DNA of 64,000 nt from JANJUO01 sp942492935 (lineage in GTDB: Bacteria; Bacteroidota; Ignavibacteria; Kapaibacteriales; UBA2268), in the NCBI GenBank assembly GCA_942492935.1, contig OW818654.1:3348001-3412000 (forward strand), given 5' to 3'. The notes beneath the pieces were generated by a model that did no database searches, was not told where the DNA came from, and saw only the letters and a list, made by a program, of their open reading frames with translations. Position 1 is the first letter of the stretch; each line of letters begins with the position of its first letter. Below are positions 18,025 through 25,670 of the stretch, one piece after another. The position numbers were made by a program, and so were the translations under genes.

Positions 18025-19995
18025 TTAAAATCCGAATATCATCAGGGAAATAATAGTTATAATTCCCGCCATCATCAGTAATGCGTAATTTTGAGCAATA
18101 CCTGTTTGTATTTTTCTTAAATTTTCTGCAACAACACCTGTTGCTTTTGCAGAACCATTTATAATTCCATCAATTATACCAATATCAAAAAATTTCCATA
18201 ATCCACTCTTTGAGAAAGCAATTATAGGGTCGATAATAGTGAAGAAATAGAATTCATCAAGTTTGTATTTATTCAAAAGCAAACGATACGAAAATCCATG
18301 TTCTTTAGCCAATTTTCTTGGTTGTTTCCAGCTTGGGTCGAAATACCATTTCTTTGCAAGTAGCATCATTGCAATAGCAACGGCAGTAGCAATAAGCATA
18401 AGAATATACATTTCTGGTTTAATTGCATGACCATGTTCACCCAAAATATGATTTGCCTGAGCAAATACTGGACTTAAAAATGACATAAGTGGAGGATTTG
18501 AATGAGACCAAGGTGTCAAAGCATGTGGTATATTAATAAATCCACCAATTGCAGACAATACCGCAAGTACTATTAAAGCAAATGTCATTGTTTTTGGCGA
18601 TTCATGTGGGTGATGGTGATGAGAATCAAATCTCTCCTTACCATAGAATGTAAGATATAGCAATCTAAACATATAGAATGCTGTAAACATAGCTGCAACC
18701 GCTAAAGTAAGCCATAAACCAATACCACCGTGTGGAGATGAATATGCATACCATAGAATTTCATCTTTTGAGAAAAATCCGCTAAAGAAAGGGATACCGG
18801 CAATAGCAAGTGTACCTATCAAAAATGTCATATATGTTATTGGCATATAAGTTTTTAAACCACCCATTTTTTTGATATTTTGCTCGTGATGCATTCCATG
18901 AATCACAGAACCAGCGGCAAGGAATAACAATCCCTTAAAAAAAGCGTGTGTCATCACGTGAAAAACACCAATATAAAATGCACCAACACCAAGTGCTACG
19001 AACATAAATCCAAGTTGTGAAACAGTGGAATAAGCAAGAACTTTCTTTATATCATTCTGTACCAATCCAACAGAAGCAGCCAAAATTGCTGTAATTGCTC
19101 CAACAACCGCAACAGTCATCATGGTTGTTTCGGATAATGAAAACAATACAGAATTACGAGCTACAAGAAAAATACCAGCTGTTACCATCGTAGCAGCATG
19201 GATTAATGCAGATACAGGTGTTGGACCAGCCATCGCATCTGGCAACCAGACTGAAAGTGGCAATTGAGCAGATTTGCCTGTACAGCCAAGAAACATCATC
19301 ATTGTGATTGCAGTTATTATACCTGAATTCATCAACATTGCATATTGAGAAGAAGCGGAATCTGCAACTTCCTGATAGTTCAAAGTATTGAAAGTAACGT
19401 AAATCAAGAGCATTGATACTATAAATCCAAAATCACCTATACGATTTACAACAAATGCTTTCATACCAGCATCGCCCGTCCATATTATACGTGTGCCGTC
19501 AAATTTTTGGTCATACCAAAAACCAATCAATAAATATGAAGCTAAACCTACACCTTCCCACCCAAGGAAAGTTAATAAGTAATTACTTGCCAATACAAGA
19601 TTTAACATCATAAATATGAACAAATTCAGGTATGAAAAAAAGCGATAGAAACTTCTGTCGCCGTGCATATAGCCAATTGAATAAATATGTATCAGAAACC
19701 CGATACCAGTAATTATCAATGCAAACAGAATTGATAATTGGTCAACTTGATAAGCAACTTCGATATTCAATTGTCCAGTTGCAATCCAAGAAAAAAAGGA
19801 TACTATTACCGGCTTTTCGATTGGGTTGGAATATAATTCCCAAAATAATATTAGCGATAATATAAATGATATTCCCACCATAGCAGATGCAATACCACCT
19901 ATCAGTGATTCGCTTTTTATTTTTTTGCCAAAAAGACCGTTTATCAAAAAACCCGCCAACGGAAATAGAGGTATAAATTTAATCAGTTCATACAT
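18025..19995 (-). CDS. nuoL: NADH-quinone oxidoreductase subunit L
   Basis: Distal proton-pumping subunit of complex I, 656 residues. NuoL hallmarks are YQVDQLSILFALIITGIG, FLGWEGVGLASYLLIGFWY, KSAQLPLSVWLPDAMAGPTP and DIKKVLAYSTVSQLGFM. The C-terminal extension that forms the lateral helix is present, along with a His-rich loop (SHHHHPHESP). It is first in nuoLMN. The usual upstream neighbours nuoJ and nuoK are absent; upstream lie HicAB genes, and a lone nuoE is at 41197, so complex I genes are dispersed in this genome. Confidence 0.97.
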   Translation of the reverse strand: MYELIKFIPLFPLAGFLINGLFGKKIKSESLIGGIASAMVGISFILSLILFWELYSNPIEKPVIVSFFSWIATGQLNIEVAYQVDQLSILFALIITGIGFLIHIYSIGYMHGDRSFYRFFSYLNLFIFMMLNLVLASNYLLTFLGWEGVGLASYLLIGFWYDQKFDGTRIIWTGDAGMKAFVVNRIGDFGFIVSMLLIYVTFNTLNYQEVADSASSQYAMLMNSGIITAITMMMFLGCTGKSAQLPLSVWLPDAMAGPTPVSALIHAATMVTAGIFLVARNSVLFSLSETTMMTVAVVGAITAILAASVGLVQNDIKKVLAYSTVSQLGFMFVALGVGAFYIGVFHVMTHAFFKGLLFLAAGSVIHGMHHEQNIKKMGGLKTYMPITYMTFLIGTLAIAGIPFFSGFFSKDEILWYAYSSPHGGIGLWLTLAVAAMFTAFYMFRLLYLTFYGKERFDSHHHHPHESPKTMTFALIVLAVLSAIGGFINIPHALTPWSHSNPPLMSFLSPVFAQANHILGEHGHAIKPEMYILMLIATAVAIAMMLLAKKWYFDPSWKQPRKLAKEHGFSYRLLLNKYKLDEFYFFTIIDPIIAFSKSGLWKFFDIGIIDGIINGSAKATGVVAENLRKIQTGIAQNYALLMMAGIITIISLMIFGF

Positions 19996-20365
19996 TTTAA
20001 CAAACCCGTCATTATTTTATATTATTCTTTTCAATTTTACAAACAAACATTTTTCAAAATCATACAAAATTAGTTAAAATTTGAATAAATATAAACTTAA
20101 AAATTCAAATGTTAATAATTATTTAAAAAAAAATTTAAATTACAAAACTATGGTGAAATAATCAAATTAAATATAAATAAAATATAATAATTTGACCCAA
20201 AATATAAACGATAACTATTCAAAATAATAAGTATTTTTCTTAAAAATTCCAATATCCCAATTCGTCCCCAGAGCTTTTTGGGCAGGGGAAAATATTAAAT
20301 GTTATATGCAATTTCATTTCAATCATCTTCTTTTCAAATTTAAAACTTCTTTGGTCGAACCACTA
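19996..20365. other. nuoL upstream region, AT-rich, with one hairpin
   Basis: No gene supported. Should contain the nuoLMN promoter. A GC-rich hairpin of the TCCCC..AGCTTTTTGGGC..GGGGA type at about 20265-20289 is related to the perfect version at 21614. Confidence 0.5.
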
Positions 20366-20590
20366 TTACAGCATCGCTACTTTATAAATAGCAGGAAAAT
20401 ATTTTGGTCTTGGGATAGTTTTACCCATTGATTTTGCCGATTTGAGCCATTCTTCTTTGGCAATTAAAGCTTCTTTTAAAGCTTCTTGTGGTGTATTGCC
20501 AAATGCAGAACAAAATTTCAAATCTGGAAAATCTGCTATATAACCACCATCTTCTTCACTGAAGAAAATATTTATATGATAATCTTTCAT
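20366..20590 (-). CDS. HicB-like antitoxin
   Basis: Seventy-four residues with the HicB RNase-H-like partial fold: INIFFSEEDGGYIADFPDLKFCSAFGNTPQEALKEALIAKEEWL, then KTIPRPKY. HicB antitoxins bind and neutralise HicA mRNA interferases. The frame immediately upstream (20599-20829) encodes a HicA-like sequence, so this is a hicA-hicB order module with an 8-base gap. No added C-terminal DNA-binding domain is present. Confidence 0.85.
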   Translation of the reverse strand: MKDYHINIFFSEEDGGYIADFPDLKFCSAFGNTPQEALKEALIAKEEWLKSAKSMGKTIPRPKYFPAIYKVAML

Positions 20591-20598
20591 TTTGAATC

Positions 20599-20829
20599 CT
20601 AATCATTTATTAATCCATATTTATCAATCAAAGATAAAAATTGTTTAACTTGGTACGGCTTTACTTCTCCGTTCACATTTTGAATATTTATCAGTTCCGT
20701 TATTCCAACTTTTTTGAAAATATGATGACTCCCATTAATTCTATCGCATTTAAAATCAAAATAACTCAAAATTATAAGAAGTTCTTCAAATTTAACATTT
20801 TTTTGATTAGTTAATATCTTCCTTAATAA
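20599..20829 (-). pseudogene. HicA-like mRNA interferase without an ATG start
   Basis: Minus-strand frame of 76 codons encoding ...NVKFEELLIILSYFDFKC, then GSHHIF, then the ending KPYQVKQFLSLIDKYGLIND. This is a good match to the HicA/YcfA family, including the GSHH catalytic region. It is closed upstream by a TAA at about 20830-20832 and contains no ATG or GTG before the conserved domain; a TTG within the domain would remove its start. Either an unusual initiation codon (for example ATT or TTA) is used, or the toxin has lost its start and decayed while its HicB was kept. Family identity is fairly firm; expression is uncertain. Confidence 0.65.
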
Positions 20830-21017
20830 TTATTTTTTTTCATTGTAATCATTTTAAAAGAATGCAATTTACAATTTTTGGATAACTCACCAAAACTTTT
20901 CTTACCCTTTTCCTTTTCTTTTGCTCGTCCGCTTGGGTCGAGCCAAACAAGTGGAAAATTTCAGCTATAATGGTAGGAGGTTATGCCTTGCAAATGACTC
21001 AAATATACTCATCATTA

Positions 21018-21251
21018 TTAATTATGGAGCATTTTCAAAAAATCAATTATTTCCATTCCACCATCGTCTTTAATTATTGCCCGAACCAGACCTTTAGGTA
21101 AATCTCGGTTTGAATGAACCGGAACAGTAGTTATTCTTCCATCTGGATGCTTTAATCTATGATGTGAACCTTTAATCCTAACTTCTTCAAAATCTAGAGA
21201 TAGCAAAATTATAATCAATGTTTTTCCGCTAACCGAAGGAATATCAGGCAT
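21018..21251 (-). CDS. HicA-like mRNA interferase toxin
   Basis: Seventy-seven residues of the HicA/YcfA double-stranded-RNA-binding-like fold: MPDIPSVSGKTLIIILLSLDFEEVRIKGSHHRLKHPDGRITTVPVHSNRDLPKGLVRAIIKDDG. The catalytic histidine is in GSHH. HicA cleaves mRNA independently of translation start signals. The gene overlaps the end of the upstream hicB by eight bases, so it is translationally coupled, in the reversed antitoxin-first order. Confidence 0.9.
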   Translation of the reverse strand: MPDIPSVSGKTLIIILLSLDFEEVRIKGSHHRLKHPDGRITTVPVHSNRDLPKGLVRAIIKDDGGMEIIDFLKMLHN

Positions 21252-21492
21252 AACTTAAATTTCCATTTTTTTCATAATGTACTGTTATTTCTCGAAAACC
21301 TACATATTTGTTTTGTATAATAGGTACATCATTATCCATCAAACAAAGCTCTATTGCTTCTTGAAGATTTTCCATAGCTTCGTCAATGGAATCTCCGTAA
21401 CTTCTACACCCTTTCAATGAGGGACAACTAACAATAAAAACTTTATCTTCATCCAATTCTACCAATACAGGTAATGAGAAAGTTGAATTCAT
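21244..21492 (-). CDS. HicB-like antitoxin
   Basis: Eighty-two residues: LPVLVELDEDKVFIVSCPSLKGCRSYGDSIDEAMENLQEAIELCL, the HicB core (UPF0150 type), followed by a short tail without a clear DNA-binding domain. It precedes and overlaps the hicA-like gene. With the pair at 20366-20829 this makes two HicAB modules within 1.1 kb; the two HicB proteins are only distantly similar, so this is not a recent duplication. Confidence 0.9.
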   Translation of the reverse strand: MNSTFSLPVLVELDEDKVFIVSCPSLKGCRSYGDSIDEAMENLQEAIELCLMDNDVPIIQNKYVGFREITVHYEKNGNLSYA

Positions 21493-21613
21493 TTTATTTC
21501 CAAATAATTTAAATAGATTATTTAAACGAATATAAGAAACAATTATTTAATGAACTTTTTTTGGTATAATATTGAAAATATTAAGATCTTCACGACCTTC
21601 TCTCTCCATTCAT

Positions 21614-21642
21614 TTCCCCCAGCTTTTTTCGGGCTGGGGGAA
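21614..21642 (-). terminator. GC-rich hairpin after the DUF6794 gene
   Basis: Perfect 10-bp stem TTCCCCCAGC / GCTGGGGGAA with a 9-base loop, eight bases past the stop codon of the gene at 21650. There is no strong T run, so it may be a transcript-end hairpin or a dispersed repeat. A degenerate relative is at about 20265-20289. Confidence 0.6.
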
Positions 21643-21649
21643 GTGTATA

Positions 21650-22495
21650 TCATTCATAAAAATGGAAACAAGGGGATTTTGATCGTTTATCATAGTCCTC
21701 TTGTTCGAATATTTTGATTGATTCTAACAATTCATTCAGTTTCAATGGCTTATTGTTTAATTTTCTATGATATAAATCAAGTAGAATTCCTGATATTCTG
21801 TCACCATCTCTGACTCCCAAAGATTTGAAATGTTCTTTTAATCTGCTATTAGTCCATAACCGCCAGCAATTTCTCATACCCATACCGGCTCCTAAATGTG
21901 CAATTCCCGTAGCATTGTCTTCAGACTGATTCTTAAATTCTTCCAAACTTTTCTCATTAAAAAAAATATGTATATGATTTAATGCATCATCAATGTCCTT
22001 AGGAATATAAATGCCATCAATTGAATCAGCCGTTTTATTATATCGTTGAATACTTTTATCTACTAATATAGAAGTATAAAATGAATCAATCTCATTTTCA
22101 ACGTTGAAATTACTGTGATTCACATTATTCAAATACTTTTTTATGATTAATCTTGGGGCGACCCAATCATACCAACATGAAAAATCTAATCCAAATACAT
22201 ATCTCGCAAAACTTCGCTTATCATCTAAATATAATATTTTAAACATTATCCATTCTTGTTTTTCAAATTTACCATATTTGTGCATACCCATAAAACCGGA
22301 TAAATCATGCGATTTATGACAATGAACTTCAAGAGAATCTAAAAACTCTTGGGTTACAGAATTAGCTAGAGATAGGTTTAATACCGTAGCAACTGAATCA
22401 AGTACTTCCTTTCTATATTGATAATTATTTGATAAAAGTTGCAAACTCTGATTTATTAATATTATTACTAAAAAACACTTAAAATATGCTTTCAT
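21650..22495 (-). CDS. Exported DUF6794-domain protein
   Basis: 281 residues with an N-terminal signal peptide (KCFLVIILINQSLQLLS). The C-terminal 100 residues match the DUF6794 pattern: IPKDIDDALNHIHIFF, then GMGMRNCWRLWTNSRLKEHF, then a GVRDGDRISGILLDLYHRKLNN segment. The N-terminal half (about residues 25-160) is not recognised but is rich in aromatic and charged residues. Function of the family is unknown. It is monocistronic and ends at a GC-rich hairpin. Confidence 0.7.
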   Translation of the reverse strand: MKAYFKCFLVIILINQSLQLLSNNYQYRKEVLDSVATVLNLSLANSVTQEFLDSLEVHCHKSHDLSGFMGMHKYGKFEKQEWIMFKILYLDDKRSFARYVFGLDFSCWYDWVAPRLIIKKYLNNVNHSNFNVENEIDSFYTSILVDKSIQRYNKTADSIDGIYIPKDIDDALNHIHIFFNEKSLEEFKNQSEDNATGIAHLGAGMGMRNCWRLWTNSRLKEHFKSLGVRDGDRISGILLDLYHRKLNNKPLKLNELLESIKIFEQEDYDKRSKSPCFHFYE

Positions 22496-22668
22496 TGCTT
22501 TTTTTCACTCCATATTTAATTATATTATTTATCACATCTTTAGAAAATACAATAAAATTACTGCATATTAACAGATAATATTAATTAGTAGCTGACAAAA
22601 TTAGTTCTCATTATATGACTACTCAGCCGGCTAACCATAAATTTGTATTTTCGTCATTTTGTAAGAAA

Positions 22669-22842
22669 TTCCTTGAAATTCCCATAGGAAATTAATGTTT
22701 GTAACAGAGAAATCTCCCAGCGTCATCCACAACACCATAGGTGTTGAATGTGAATTAAATTATTCAATCCCGATGGGATTGCAGGACTTATGGGCATTTT
22801 CTTTATTACAAACATATAATCCCGAACGGGATTTTCAAAGAA
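22669..22842 (+). repeat. Dispersed inverted-end repeat element, copy B
   Basis: Begins TTCCTTGAAATTCCCATAGG and continues to TTTGTAAC. It carries the central palindrome CAACACCATAGGTGTTG and ends in an inverted copy of the start (ATCCCGAACGGGATTTTC, then AAAGAA). About 174 bases with inverted ends and no coding capacity. Shared with 10034, 28191 and 61294. Confidence 0.7.
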
Positions 22843-22927
22843 TTTCATTTTATTATTATTTTCAAATTGTTCCAAATATGCATTTTTTTCATTCAAATAA
22901 CAAACCAATTTTAAAAATATCAATTCG

Positions 22928-22983
22928 GCTCTTATCTAACTTGTCAATTACCCTTCCGAAGGTTCGTAACCTTCGGAAGGGTT
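22928..22983 (+). repeat. Hairpin repeat with CCTTCCGAAGG stem, copy 1
   Basis: GCTCTTATCTAACTTG is followed by a 15-16-bp perfect hairpin (ACCCTTCCGAAGGTT / AACCTTCGGAAGGGT, 3-base loop). The same lead-in and hairpin recur at 29722-29778. Confidence 0.8.
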
Positions 22984-23063
22984 TGAACAAAGTCAGCTGT
23001 TTTTTGCACCTGATTTTTCAGCTGGCGACTGTGTTGTTACCTCATTATTAATACTTTATTCGT

Positions 23064-23108
23064 AAAAAAAAATGCCTTTCCAATATTTTTGGTAAGGCAT
23101 TTTTTTTA
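23064..23108 (-). terminator. Rho-independent terminator after rpsP
   Basis: Stem AATGCCTT (23071-23078) / AAGGCATT (23094-23101), flanked by an A tract and a T tract that extend the pairing. Sixteen bases past the rpsP stop on the minus strand. Confidence 0.85.
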
Positions 23109-23123
23109 TAATCAAATAATAGA

Positions 23124-23528
23124 CTATGCTTCTTTTTTAGCTTGAGCTTCTGCTTTAGCTTTTGCTTCTTTTCTTTTGGCTCTCAATTTTTCTCTGCGAT
23201 GATAACGCGCTTGAGCAACAGTTTTATGTTTTTCAACGAGAGCTTCAATTTCTTCAGCTGACTTCTTTTTGAATTGCAAATGACGGCGTAATAAAACACC
23301 ATCATAGCTGAGAAGTAACTCAACTACTTCAGTAGGTTGAGCACCATTATTAAGCCATTTGATTGCTTTTTCGTGATTGATTTCAAATTTGCCTGGTTTT
23401 TGATGAGGGTCGAACCAACCTAATCTCTCCAAAAACGCACCGTCACGTCTTGCACGACCGTCAACAGCAACCACATCATAAATTGCAAGAGCTTTCCTGC
23501 CCTTTCTTCTTAATCTTAATTTAACCAT
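23124..23528 (-). CDS. rpsP: 30S ribosomal protein S16
   Basis: Small-subunit ribosomal protein of 134 residues. The core, MVKLRLRRKGRKALAIYDVVAVDGRARRDGAFLERLGWFDP through WLNNGAQPTEVVELLLSYDGVLLRRHL, is standard S16 (about 80 residues). The remaining 50 residues form a basic, Ala/Lys/Glu-rich helical extension (RAKRKEAKAKAEAQAKKEA), common in this part of the tree. It lies downstream of ffh, 95 bases apart, a widely conserved neighbourhood. Confidence 0.97.
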   Translation of the reverse strand: MVKLRLRRKGRKALAIYDVVAVDGRARRDGAFLERLGWFDPHQKPGKFEINHEKAIKWLNNGAQPTEVVELLLSYDGVLLRRHLQFKKKSAEEIEALVEKHKTVAQARYHRREKLRAKRKEAKAKAEAQAKKEA

Positions 23529-23623
23529 TTTAAAAAATCCTATAAATAATGAGTAAAAATCCGGAGATTGCCATTCCTTTTACTTTCCGCAACGGATTGG
23601 AATGTTCTAATCTCATTTATAAA

Positions 23624-24952
23624 TTACATTTTCATTCCCGGTATTTTCGGGAAAAATCTTGAACGCTTATTTTGAGTAACCATTTTCATCATCTTTTGCA
23701 TTTCTTCAAATTGTTTCAACAATCTGTTTACATCTTGAATGGTTGTACCACTACCCCTCGCAATTCTTTGTCTGCGTGAGCCATTGATAATTTTTGGTTG
23801 ATTTCTTTCTTGATTTGTCATAGAAAGAATTATTGCCTCAACTTTTTTAAATGCTTGGTCATCTATATTTACATTTCTTAATTGCTTATCCATACCGGGT
23901 ATCATACCAAGTAAGTCTTTAAGCGAACCCATTTTTTGAATAGTTTTTAATTGTTCGAGAAAATCAACAAATGTAAATTGGTTTTTTCTAATTTTTTCTT
24001 CTAATTTCTTTGCTTGCTCTTCATCAATCTGCTGTTCAGCTTTTTCTACAAGTGTTAGAATATCACCCATACCAAGAATACGTGATGCAATTCTTTCAGG
24101 ATGGAATGGTTCTAACGCTTCTAATTTTTCGCCAGTACCAACAAATTTAATTGGTTTTCCTACTACATTCAATACTGATAACGCGGCACCACCACGAGTA
24201 TCACCATCTAATTTTGTAAGAACAATACCTGTTAATGACAATAAATCATGAAATGCTTTGGCTGTTGTAACAGCATCTTGTCCAATCATTGCATCGCAGA
24301 CAAATAAAGTTTCAGTTGGTTTTAATGCATCGTAGATATTTCGAACTTCCTGCATCATTTCTTCATCAATTGTCAATCTGCCGGCTGTGTCCACAATAAT
24401 AGTATCACGACCAAATTTACGAGCATAAGTATATGCATTTTTTGCAATTGCAACTGCATCTTTTGTATCTTCTGTAAAAACAGGCACTTTAATTTGCTGG
24501 GCAAGTTGTTGCAATTGTAATATCGCAGCTGGACGGTGAACGTCGCAAGCAACCAAAAGTGGTTGTCTGCCTTTTTTTCTTAAATTTCTTGCTAATTTTG
24601 CACAAAATGTAGTTTTACCTGAACCCTGTAATCCAGCAACCATTATGATTGTAGGAGGATTTGGGGATAGAGTTAATTCTGCAGTTTTGCTACCCATCAA
24701 AGCAACAAGTTCATCATGAACAATTTTAACTACGAGCTGCTCGGGCATTAATTTGCCTCGAACTTCTGTGCCTATTGCTTTTTCTTTAACATCTTCAACA
24801 AATTTCTTTACTACATTTAAATTAACATCAGCTTCGAGCAATGCACGGCGTATTTCCTTCATTGCTTCATTGATATTATCTTCACTAATAACGGATTGTC
24901 CACGAAACCGTTTTAATGCACCTTCTAACTTCTCTTGTAAACTCTCAAACAT
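23624..24952 (-). CDS. ffh: Signal recognition particle protein Ffh
   Basis: SRP54-type GTPase of 442 residues that binds signal sequences and 4.5S RNA and targets ribosomes to the membrane. The N domain is followed by the G motifs GLQGSGKTTFCAKLA (P-loop), DTAGRLTIDEEM and TKLDGDTRGGAAL. The methionine-rich M domain is at the C-terminus, with the RNA-binding INGSRRQRIARGSGTTIQDVN and MQKMMKMV. Full length. It is transcribed toward rpsP. Confidence 0.97.
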   Translation of the reverse strand: MFESLQEKLEGALKRFRGQSVISEDNINEAMKEIRRALLEADVNLNVVKKFVEDVKEKAIGTEVRGKLMPEQLVVKIVHDELVALMGSKTAELTLSPNPPTIIMVAGLQGSGKTTFCAKLARNLRKKGRQPLLVACDVHRPAAILQLQQLAQQIKVPVFTEDTKDAVAIAKNAYTYARKFGRDTIIVDTAGRLTIDEEMMQEVRNIYDALKPTETLFVCDAMIGQDAVTTAKAFHDLLSLTGIVLTKLDGDTRGGAALSVLNVVGKPIKFVGTGEKLEALEPFHPERIASRILGMGDILTLVEKAEQQIDEEQAKKLEEKIRKNQFTFVDFLEQLKTIQKMGSLKDLLGMIPGMDKQLRNVNIDDQAFKKVEAIILSMTNQERNQPKIINGSRRQRIARGSGTTIQDVNRLLKQFEEMQKMMKMVTQNKRSRFFPKIPGMKM

Positions 24953-25085
24953 TTTTTTGCTAACTATAATATTGCAAAATACAGAATAACAAAATTACTA
25001 AAAATTTTTTATATTATAAAGAAATAATTTGTTTTGACTCAATATTGTTGCTACATTCGTTTTTTATAGCAAATAATTCATTCAA

Positions 25086-25670
25086 CTACATCTTCAATGT
25101 ATCATATAAGTATTTTTCATAATCAACAATTTTAGGATTTTGAATTTCAAGGATTGCTTCTTCAATTGTTGAAACAAATTTCCACATTGTTCTGTAATTT
25201 GATGACATAAATCCTTCATTAACTGATTTTTCCAACAAATTTAATACATCATCAAAGTAATTATTCAAATTGATTATTATTACAGGACAATTTATCAATC
25301 CAAGACGCTTCCATGTAAGTGCCTCGAATAATTCTACAAATGTTCCCGTACCACCCGGAAGTGCAACTACAATTTCAGCAAGTTCAAGCATAATTCTCTG
25401 TCTTTCGTGCATTGTTGGTACAATTCTCATATCATCAACTTTATCGTGCATAACTTCATATTTAATCAGAAAATCAGGTATTACTCCAGTAATTTGCCCA
25501 TTTTTATTCAAACAACCATCTGCTACTGCACCCATAAGACCATTATTGCCGCCGCCATAAATTAATCGGCAATTATTATCAGCAAGCATTTCACCAAATT
25601 TGAATGATTCACTTTTATAATAATCATTAATTACATTACTTGAAGAAGCAAAAACTAACACATTTTTCAT
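25086..25670 (-). CDS. LOG family protein (putative cytokinin riboside 5'-monophosphate phosphoribohydrolase)
   Basis: About 194 residues. It has the Rossmann-like start MKNVLVFASSS, YGGGNNGLMGAVADG, and the hallmark PGGTGTFVELFEALTWKRLG of the LOG/TIGR00730 family, which hydrolyses nucleoside monophosphates to base and ribose phosphate. The start at 25670 is preferred over one 48 bases upstream, because it overlaps the stop of the ABC-F gene in an ATGA and matches the family N-terminus. The two genes should be translationally coupled. Confidence 0.9.
   Translation of the reverse strand: MKNVLVFASSSNVINDYYKSESFKFGEMLADNNCRLIYGGGNNGLMGAVADGCLNKNGQITGVIPDFLIKYEVMHDKVDDMRIVPTMHERQRIMLELAEIVVALPGGTGTFVELFEALTWKRLGLINCPVIIINLNNYFDDVLNLLEKSVNEGFMSSNYRTMWKFVSTIEEAILEIQNPKIVDYEKYLYDTLKM

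Larger units (their letters stand above)
22496..23063. other. Repeat-rich intergenic region
   Basis: About 570 bases without a credible gene; open frames here run through repeats. It holds one inverted-end dispersed element (22669-22842) and a hairpin repeat (22928-22983). Confidence 0.6.

Noticed and set aside
22695..23051. 118-codon plus-strand open frame
   Set aside because: It runs through the inverted-end repeat element and the hairpin repeat and shows no protein-like pattern; it is the by-product of repeats.
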